Assembly (NCBI GenBank): GCA_914767715.1
Contig: OU612070.1
Span: 6,963,501 to 7,027,500, forward strand
Direction: 5' to 3'
Length of the DNA: 64,000 nucleotides
DNA from: Membranipora membranacea
Lineage: Eukaryota; Bryozoa; Gymnolaemata; Cheilostomatida; Membraniporidae
Positions 28,101-36,700 of this stretch are shown here, in pieces. A program made the translations under genes and the position numbers. Below the pieces are notes generated by a model. The model saw nothing but the letters and a program-made list of their open reading frames with translations, made no database searches and was not told the DNA's origin. Position 1 is the stretch's first letter; every line of letters begins with the position of its first letter.

Positions 28101-31100
28101 GAGTCCAGCTACGTGCCAAGTGTTTTCGATCGGAATGCATCAAATACCTTAATACTATTTTCAGGAAATAAACAGTCTATTTTTTATGACAATCTTTTAT
28201 TACCAGTATATTTTTAGAATCAATAATTTTTAGACATTTACAAGAGCACCCTACAGAGACATTTTAATTCTCAGAGATTGAGACAAATACAAAACATACA
28301 TAGGCTCATGATGCAAAGAATGAAACACAAAGATGGCTACACATTTAAAAAAAAATTGTATTGGGATTCTAAGAGAGAAAAAGAGCTTATTCTTGTAAAA
28401 TTCAGTCATATAATATTATTTTATTCATTTCTTATCATCAATATATTTTTTGTTATAAAGGTCAGCTCGAAAATATGAAAAAGTGAAAGGGCTGCTAACA
28501 CCATGAGGCATGAAGATCACAGGAGTGTTGATGTCAACTTACTAAGTCATGATATTTGTGATATAGTCTGTAGCTGATGACAATGGTGCCAAGTTTTATT
28601 TGTGATACTGGCACACTTAGACAAGTTGGAATTTTATAAATTTGACCTTGGCAAAGTTTTTTTATAACCCTGTACATAATTATCTGTACATAATGTAGAT
28701 TACATACCCTGTCAAACCAAGTTATTTATGTAGATTTAATTGTTCAAACACTCCTTACTATCATTGTATCCATACGACTATGATAGTGTGTATAGTATGA
28801 TTCATACTACTTATAGGAGAGATTGTTATCGGACATTACCTCTGATATTGTGTAAGGCCTTCTTTTCAGTCTTATCTGTTTGGAAATCTTATACTACAAG
28901 AATCCAATTTGATCAATGATTAATCAATAATATTTTACAAATCATTAGTAGCAAATAGGTCAAGTCAAGATAAGTCAAACATATGTCAGAAGCCCTCAGA
29001 AGACATCAAGGAACCTGCAAAGTCAGCCATCAAGCAACAATGTATCTAACAAATAACTACACTCAGTCACATCTTGCTTGTGAGAGAGGGCCAATGAATG
29101 ACTACCGTGGCCCATTTCTGCCATGCCATGTTTTGAAAGATTAGGAAGTAGGTGCCTAGAAATAAAATGCGTTTCCTAGATAATCGAGCAGCTACCTAAA
29201 AACTTAGAAGGCTTGATAAAGTTAACACGTGGCTCCCTAAAAATATATTGTGTTTCCTTAAAAATCGAGCAGCTACCTAAAGACAAAATAGACTTTGTAA
29301 AATTAGCATGTGCCTGCCTAAAAATAAAATGTGTTTCTTAAAGGGTCTGGCAGGAAAAAGTTGTCTTATCAGATCTAAATGTACAGACAATTCCCTGAAG
29401 TTTGATGTGCTGATATTCCAAAAGGTATAAGTATTTATGGAGTTATCTACTTTCACCTATATATTTTTTTCTTATATAGGTCAAGCTGGTGCTAGAAATT
29501 GTAATACTTGAAATGTTAATATGTTTCTTAGGTTTTGAGGCTTTCTATAACAATATAGGTTGGGGTGTGAGACACACTGTATTTTATTATTTTTATAATA
29601 AATCTCACACGCTAAACCCTTTTCATCCGATTCAGTGGATAAATATCCACACTGATTTCGAGATGGGGTTCACTAAAATGCGGAATTTCTCTTGAAAGTA
29701 CGCGTTAGCATGCGTGTTTCTCAGTTTTACGATGAAATGACTAAAATGCGGAAATTTAAAATACACTGAAATGTTTAATTCAATTCAGGCCTTTTTAAAT
29801 TAAATTCACAGCAGATAAGTTTAGTTTTATCCGGCTTTCTGGGCCACAGTAACTCTCAAGGTATAATATGCCCATAAAAACATTTCTCCTCAATAATACT
29901 GGCCGCTATCAAAATCTGCATTTGAGTAATAGTAACTATATGGGAATTTTGTATGACAAATCATCATATTAGAGTTATCTTCTCCTGTATACTCATGTAC
30001 ATATTTCACTGGGATTTCCACTTTACATAAATAGTGCTACAGCTGTACTACAACACATAATTTCTAACCCAGATTGCCCATACACATAGCCTATGAGATG
30101 GTTTCATAGAACACATATCATTTTTTTATCTTATAGGCCACCTTCACTGGTAAAAAAAGCTTAATTTGAAATTTCCGCATTTTAGTCAATTTTGACAAAA
30201 ATGCGGAAAAATGCTTTTCAAGGTCACAAGTAGGTCACAAGGTGATTTCCGCATTTTAGTCAATCCCACACAGGATTGACTAAAATGCGGAAATACGCAC
30301 TAATTCCCGCAATACGCACGCGAATTTGCGTGATCACGGGTTTCCGCATTATAGTGAACCCGTTTCGAGATTACACTATTTACATGTGTATATACATGCA
30401 ATAGTATACCACGTCATCAGTGTGATAAATATCAGGAGAAAAAAATGGTTAATTGTTTTGTTGCCACAGCAACAGCTTTGACACAGGTAACACTGTGTCA
30501 TACTTCAGGATTGCTGTTTGTATAGCTGAGAATGTGGTGATGTTAGCAGGGAGACTAGACCTCCACAAGAAGGAAGGTTTTACAGTAACAAATGATTTAA
30601 GAACTACAGAGTTTGCTCAAAACATTACACAAGTGATACAGATATAATTAAGTTTAGAGATGGCACGAGGCATCTAAAGCCAAGTGCCCTGCCTTCAGTA
30701 AGTTTACCTGCGTGTTTGGTTCATGTGGACGTGGTCGATCAACCGACGTTACAAAATGAGGTGAGTTTGGCTAAACTATACTAGTCTAGTGGTATCCAAG
30801 TATCCAAGTCAGTTGTATCCAAGATTTTTGAGCATGTTCTTTCCTCTAATATTCATAATTTTCTAGATTTAAATGATCTGCTTCACGCTGACCAACATGG
30901 GTTCAGATCTTCACATGGGTGTGACACCCAGCTACTCAACACTGTTACAGACTTTGTTGACTACTATGATGCTAATGTTGCTGTAGACATGGTAGTCTTA
31001 GATTTCTTTAAGCCTAAGGCCTTCGATGTTGTATCTCACCCTAAATTAATTGCAAAACTGACCTCAATTGGAATCAACCCTACCACGGTCCGCTGGATTC

Positions 31101-33021
31101 AATCCTGGCTGCAGGATAGAAAGTTGTCAGTATCAGTGAATAACACACTGTCTGCTACACGCCTCATCACCTCAGGAGTCCCCCAAGGAAGCGTCCTAGG
31201 CCCTCTACTGCTTCTTATATTCATAAACGATATGCCTGACTGTATAACTTCAAGTTCCTTAAAATTGTATGCTGACGATTCCCTACTATACCACCCAATT
31301 ACTAACCCCTCAGACCAGATTAAACTTCAAAATGACCTCGATTCAATCCAAGCTTGGGCTGATCGTTCACAAATGAAGTTTAATATTTCAAAGTGTGAAC
31401 AGATGAGAATCTCTAGAAATACAACTCAAGTCCCACCCACCAGTGACTTACACCATGGATAACTCCCAACTTAAAAACGTAACTGGAATCAAATATCTCG
31501 GCGTCACAATTGACAACAGCCTCAGCTTCTCTGACCACATAACTCATGTGTGTCAGAAAGGAACCAAAACTCTGTACATGCTAATGCGTAGCTTAAAGAA
31601 GGCAAGACGCAAAACACGTTATTTATCCTATGTTACCATATGTCGTCCTATTCTTGAATATGCCTCGCATATATGGTCCCCCCACAAAGGAAAATTAATA
31701 GATCGATTAGAATCCATAAATCGTAAAGCCTTCAGATGGGTATACGGCTTCAGAAAGTATGAAAGAATATCAAATGCTATGCTGGCTAGAAACTGGCACA
31801 CCCTAGCAACCCGTCGAAATCTAATCGACAAAAATCTTCTAAACCGTATAGCTGGCGGCAAGGCTGCAGTAGACCCCAGGAGGTTCCTACCTCTATTCAG
31901 CAATACCCATAACACCCAGCATGGATCAATCCAGTCCGGTGTTAATGCCAATGTAGCTAGGTTTGCTTATAAGCATCGCATGCTATCTAACAATGTCTTC
32001 TAATCTGCATCCTTATTTTCTCCATTCTACTAAATATGTATCATTATGTATTATAAATATTGTATGAACAAGCTTATTAGATACCTTACTTAAATCTGTA
32101 CTACGCCCACTGACGTCTATCGACCTAGCCCTGCATTGTGGATCCCCGCGGGTCCGGGGACTTGTGCCCCTGGCCGGCGTGTGCTGGTTGCACTGCGCCT
32201 CGTGGGACCTCATTTGGTCACCCTCCATCCTAGCGATGGTGGGTGCACCCTGGCGGTTGGGTGGGATGGACAACACATGTCTCACACAAGCATTTCATTT
32301 TCTTCAATCTAGCCCTTTGCTGACCATATACCTTATAACATTATAACACCGCTGCTCTCACTTAAAGCCTACGTTGCTCAGAGTCTCGATATCTGACAAT
32401 CATATTTGACAATAGAACATTATTCAGTTGCCATAACCTAAACACTTCCAGAAACATTCAAAAAAAAAATTTCTACACAGTTACAGTACCGATCACTACA
32501 ATCGACACCATACTATATATCTCGATAGAGGAGCCCCTACACTCCGAGTGAGATTAGAAAGGAATGGAAAAAAATAGTGTCAGTGAATTAATGAGTCCAC
32601 GACAACAGTGACAACACAACAAAAACTAACCAATCCAACTAGCCAAGGCTAAAACAGGCATGATAACAGGAGTGAGCTGCATTGAACTGTACTTTGTGAC
32701 TGCTTCATATATTGCATAGTGTAGCATAGAGAGTTGAAACATTACATGATGAAAATTGATGATGATAATAATTCTGCACATCATGTTCCTGTGTGTTAGT
32801 TACCAGTAATAGATATATTCTTTGTTTTTCAGTCAATGGATATTACACTGACAGATGTTGTTCCCTTCCAGGAATCCACACCTAATGTGTCCCCAGTGAG
32901 GTCAGCTAGAAGAACAAATCATCTGTCGTACACTTTCCCAAAACTATCTCTTTTGCTGACAAGGGTATTTCAAGAGGGTAACTGTAAATTGCTGAACAGG
33001 CTGAACAGACTGAACAGCTGA
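13195..33021 (+). CDS. UBN: Ubinuclein (HIRA-complex histone chaperone subunit), 24 exons
   Basis: Nuclear partner of HIRA in replication-independent histone H3.3 deposition. Exons: 13195-13431, 13838-13912, 14209-14301, 14926-15075, 15335-15403, 15666-15811, 16450-16643, 17316-17425, 17762-18002, 18470-18536, 19264-19500, 19912-20055, 20355-20411, 20782-20912, 21299-21517, 21828-21910, 22344-22496, 23230-23556, 23791-23911, 24325-24587, 25065-25246, 27372-27477, 27734-27832, 32833-33021. Phases agree; about 1230 residues (human UBN1 about 1134). Exon 1 carries the N-terminal HIRA-binding motif (RFEIKLEE...[10 protein letters not shown]). Exons 2-4 carry the Hpc2-related domain: [37 protein letters not shown]. 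Exons 5-7 are lysine-rich and exons 9-13 look like the middle domain. Exons 19-21 form a Q/A-rich coiled coil. Exon 18 has a SUMO-interaction-like EIITITD. Uncertain points: the exon 10/11 junction could use 18540/19271, and the acceptors at 25062/25065 are NAG-NAG. Exon 24 is least certain: it either reads to TGA at 33019-33021 or splices at GTGAGG (32896). Confidence 0.85.
23066..23175. repeat. Palindromic MITE-like hairpin, about 110 bp
   Basis: The left arm starting GATCAAGTTTGATCCATTTT pairs with the right arm ending GGATCTAACTTGATC; both include a GAATTGCCCCCCTCTA stretch. It lies in an intron of ubinuclein between exons 17 and 18. No clear target-site duplication. Confidence 0.75.
24702..24785. 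repeat. 21-bp tandem repeat, about 4 copies
   Basis: The unit starts GCTAGGGGTGACTTTATA; one copy carries GG to AG changes. It lies in a ubinuclein intron. A diverged single unit occurs at about 15454-15476, in another intron of the same gene. Confidence 0.85.
26418..26670 (+). repeat. tRNA-derived SINE
   Basis: A box TAGTTGGTTAGAGCGC (26429-26444) and B box GGGTTTGAATCCC (26477-26489). The anticodon position reads CTTTAAT, as in tRNA-Lys(TTT). A non-tRNA body of about 170 bases follows. It lies in the ubinuclein intron between exons 21 and 22. The 3' end is approximate. Confidence 0.7.
27071..27108. mobile_element. Second 22-bp palindromic insertion with 8-bp direct repeats
   Basis: GCTCACAG at 27071-27078 and 27101-27108 bracket CAAGGAGTAAC, central A, GTTACTCCTT (27079-27100). 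It differs from the copy at 12819-12840 only at the centre, but its flanking repeat is unrelated, so this is an independent insertion. It lies in a ubinuclein intron. Confidence 0.65.
29103..29345 (-). repeat. Dispersed repeat with internal subrepeats, copy 1
   Basis: Reverse-complement copy of the sequence near 34575-34822. Both contain diverged subrepeats built on AGGTAGCTGCTCGATT followed by GGAAACACATTTTAT, and share an end including GGCATGGCAGAAATGGGCCA. It lies in the last ubinuclein intron. Confidence 0.75.
29665..30362. mobile_element. Mutator-like MITE, 698 bp, 9-bp TSD
   Basis: Terminal inverted repeats GGGTTCACTAAAATGCGGAA (left) and TTCCGCATTATAGTGAACCC (right). TTTCGAGAT flanks both sides (29656-29664 and 30363-30371). 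Inside, the motif TGACTAAAATGCGGAA recurs several times in both orientations. No coding capacity. A 9-bp duplication fits Mutator-like elements. It lies in the last ubinuclein intron. Confidence 0.8.
30808..32355 (+). mobile_element. 5'-truncated non-LTR retrotransposon (LINE) with reverse transcriptase
   Basis: Frame from about 30808 shows SKIFEHVL, then [15 protein letters not shown], then [12 protein letters not shown] and the catalytic YADD at 31268-31279. The RT C-terminal part continues in another frame from about 31450 to 32003 ([15 protein letters not shown]), so there is a frameshift at about 31440-31460. [10 protein letters not shown] also looks damaged relative to the usual LDFSKAFD. 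A non-coding tail follows to about 32355. No endonuclease domain is present. It is a dead copy inside the last ubinuclein intron, in sense orientation. Style is jockey/CR1/L2-like; the clade is not certain. Confidence 0.85.
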
Positions 33022-33540
33022 ACAGAATTTCTCATGCTACTATTTGCTTGATTCTTTACATGATTGGCTAAATTTGCATAAGCATGGACGATTCTTTATA
33101 TTCTTCTCATTAAATTGTTTATTCTAAGTTTGTATTCACCTTGGTTTCTTTCAATTTTATTCACAGTAAATTATTCGGCATTACACTACTAGTGAATGGA
33201 TGGAATGTAGCCCCCCCCCCCCCCCCCCCCCCCTATAAACAAAGCTTGTGAAGACTGGCTAGATGGAAGGTTGAGCTGGATAATGTTTCTGATTTCCAAT
33301 TTCCAGTACACCAGCAGATTTTGTCAGAATTGGCACATTGATTGCTTCAATTGCTTGCCCTAAATTGGTTATAATAGGTGCCAACAGGAACTTAGTGACT
33401 CATCAAATCATTTGGTTAGGAGGAATGAGTTGGAGAAGTGATAGTCAGCCAGAGAAATGATTACAAATAATAATTTTAGTCTGAGAAATTCTGTTCAGCT
33501 GTTCAGTCCGTTCAGCCTGTTCAGCAATTTACAGTTACCG
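32976..33540. mobile_element. TIR element, 565 bp, 9-bp TSD, at the end of the ubinuclein frame
   Basis: ATTTCAAGA flanks both ends (32967-32975 and 33541-33549). The TIRs, about 55 bp, begin GGGTAACTGTAAATTGCTG and contain repeated CTGAACAG units. The interior includes a C23 run (33211-33233). The left end continues the open frame of the last ubinuclein exon and supplies its TGA at 33019-33021. No transposase. The 9-bp duplication fits a Mutator-like MITE. Confidence 0.8.
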
Positions 33541-33720
33541 ATTTCAAGAAGTTATCTTTATAATCACTTTTTGTCAGATAGGGTTTTCAATTTAAGATGC
33601 AATGAAGGTGTCTGCAATAAGAGTACCACTTTTCAGTCAAGTCAGGTCTAAAAGCATTCTTGAAGGAGCAAAACCTTCAGGCTGTCAGTAAAACAGTCGG
33701 GTAGTCCCAAGGGTGTTAGT

Positions 33721-36700
33721 ATGACCAATCAATTTTTCAAATTTTCTATTGCAGACATCAACCCCAACAAAACAGTAGTTGTAAGTAATTGCACTGTGTT
33801 CCAAGTTAGCATGCTCGTTCGCAATTTACTTTTTACATCTCAGTCTATATTCAGTTTAAGTGTCGTTATTATATTATGTTTCCATGAAACATATCAGTTT
33901 TGGCTTTGTTCACAGAAGTGAAGAGTCCTCCCTCACTAAGCAAACTGGCACACTCCATGAAAGCTTGTTGAATGTGAAAACTATATCCAGCTAGGTGGTG
34001 AGTAAAAATGTATAGGCCTACTATTGATCTTATTCACTCAAATTAGTATTATTTTTTATACCCCAAATTTTAGGCACATGATCATGACTATGTGAAGAAA
34101 TTTGGTAGACCAGTAAAGTTGTTTGCAACAAGTACAACGACCACAACAACCATCAGCACTCCAGCAACTGTTACGATAACAACTTCAACCACAACTATAT
34201 CAACAAGTTCAGCTATAAAAGTTGAACCAAAAGGAGGTAAGAGCTCCTCATATTTTCTTAGTTTGCCATTGGAGGATGGTCTAACAGCTTACATTTACAT
34301 ATTAATCATGTTGGTTACATGACTTACGTCTTGAAAAAGGAGTTTTGTATCGTTGTACATATTGTTGTACATATTTCTAGGCAAGCGTGCAACTTTTGTA
34401 GGGAGCATAATCATTGTAGGGAGACAGTGGTGCGGAAATTATAAAGACCATGGATTTTTGCTAGGCAAGCCTCTGTGATTTATTAGGAAGCGGGTCGATA
34501 ATTCTAGGAATCATCATTTATTTGTAGGAAGCTGCATTGAAAGTTTTCAAGGTATCTGTTCTTTTCAGGCAGCTGCTCGGTTATTTAAGAAACACATTTT
34601 ATTTTTAGGCAGCCACATGCTAATTTTACGAAGTCTATTTTGTTTTTAGGTAGCTGCCCGATATTTTAGGAAACACATTATATATTGTTAGGGAGCCACG
34701 TGTTAACTTTATCAAGCCAAGTTCTTAGGTAGCTGCTCGATTATCTAGGAAACACATTTTATTTCTAGGCACCTACTTCCTAATCTTTCAAAATATGGCA
34801 TGGCAGAAATGGGCCACGGTAAATAACAGCTATTTATACGATTTACACAGCAGCAGAGTCATGAATTTTTTCACAATAGAAAAAAGACTTGTGTCTTAGG
34901 ATTAAGCTTTGTCTAGCTGTGGGCTGTAATTAGTTCTAGCCCATACACTGATAATGATCGTCATATGAGAGGGAGTTCATTTGACTGTCTAGTATAAATC
35001 GATTGTATAGCCTTTGCTAGCACCCACCCATTTCAAAGCAATAAATACCTTGATACTATATACTTACTAGATAACATACATACTTACTAGATAACATATA
35101 TTGTTGCTTATGGTAGCTCCGCCTTTTATGGCCCTTTCATATCTCTTGTTTGAGTTACGAATACATTATTTCATTCTGACCAGTTCACCTACTTTATGTT
35201 CAGCAGCTATGGCTAATGCAGGTTACTTCTCTGGTGACTACGGCGCAGTATCAAATCCAGCTTTAACACCACAGGACCAAAGACCAAGGGCTGATCAGGT
35301 ACTTTACTCATTGCTTTCAGCCATTTTTTAAACTGTTGGAAAGTGAATATGACTGGTTATGGCATTTTGCTTTTCCAGTATTTATTTGGTCTTGCTACAT
35401 GATATGGTAATTTTGATTGGTCACAGTAGAGTAAAACTTCAGATTCTAGGAAATCTAACTCCTGCCTGCTATAACATGCTTTGTGAACAGGTTATGGTGT
35501 GGGATTCCGGGTTATGGAGTCACCACATTAACTCGCCGCTACTGAGATCTGTGCTCACGAGCTCGGTATGATGATTCTCACTATATGACACTGACTTATT
35601 TACCTAACGGTGATCTCATTTGTTCGAGGTTACACACTTGACTCAAGAGCATGCCTTTTAATTCTTATCAAGTTTAACATTAAACGCAATTCAACTTAAC
35701 AATGCACGTCTTATTTCTACAAGCCATGCTCTCTAGTTAGTGATGCCATGCATGCTGGCTTTAATTCATTTAACTCAATTAGTTGAAGGTATAGGAAATC
35801 CAACCAAATGTTATACTGTGCCATTATTAAATAATAAGGCAGTGGCGTATATTAGCACTCACGGCCAACGGATTTCTGTGAGTGGCTGAATAGCTCAGTG
35901 TGTAGAGCGTCCGCCTTTTAATCACTGCTAATAAGATTGTCAAGGGTTCTGAATCCCATCCAGGTCAGTTTTTTTTCAAATGGTTGCTTTATAACTGGAG
36001 CATTTTTACCGTAATCTTCTACTGCTATGGAGTTGTTTTCTGAAAGTACCCAACAGCTCAGTGAGCCATTGAAATACCTCTCTGCTTGCACTATTTTGCT
36101 ACCGATATGCAAAAATTTCCGTGGTGGGAGGGCGCTTAAGCGCCCCTCCCACACCCTCCCCGCCACGCCTACGGCATGTGGATCGGGCTGCGCCCGATTA
36201 GTATGCTCATCTCTGAAAAGTCAGTGAGTGAAATTTTTTAGAATATACGCCCCTGTAATAAGGCAAGTTCTATTTCCCTATAAATATCACTAACGCAGTG
36301 GCGTATATTATCACTCACGGCCCACGGAATACCTTGAGTGGCTGAATAGCTCAGTGTGTAGAGCGTCTGCCTTGTAAACACGTTTATAAGATTGCTGTGG
36401 GTTCGAATCCCGTCTAAGGTCAGTTTTTTTTCAAATGGGTGCTTTATAACTGGAGCATTTTTACCGTAATCTTCTACTGCTATTGAGTTGTTTTCTGAAA
36501 GTACCCAACAGCTCATTGAGCTATTGAAATACCTCTCTGCTTGCACTATTTTGCTACCGATATGCAAAAATTTCCGTGGTGGGAGGGCGCTTAAGCGCCC
36601 CTCCCACACCCTCCCCGCCACGCCTACGGCGTGTGGATCGGGCGGCGCCCGATTATTATGCTCATCTCTGAAAAGTCAGTGAGTGAAATTTTTTAGAATA

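Noticed and set aside
28066-28220. Possible ubinuclein exon after CCCCTCAG at 28065
   Set aside because: Phase fits the previous exon, but there is no good donor and the sequence is low complexity and AT-rich towards its stop.
33919-33972. Candidate terminal exon encoding VKSPPSLSKLAHSMKAC and a stop
   Set aside because: It has an acceptor-like CACAG and a coding look, but no neighbouring exon ends in the phase it needs, and the other frames also stop early.
35918-36621. Minus-strand frames starting MAGRVWEGRLSALPPR in both hAT-type MITEs
   Set aside because: They are read across GC-rich hairpins of non-coding MITEs; similarity reflects copy identity, not protein selection.
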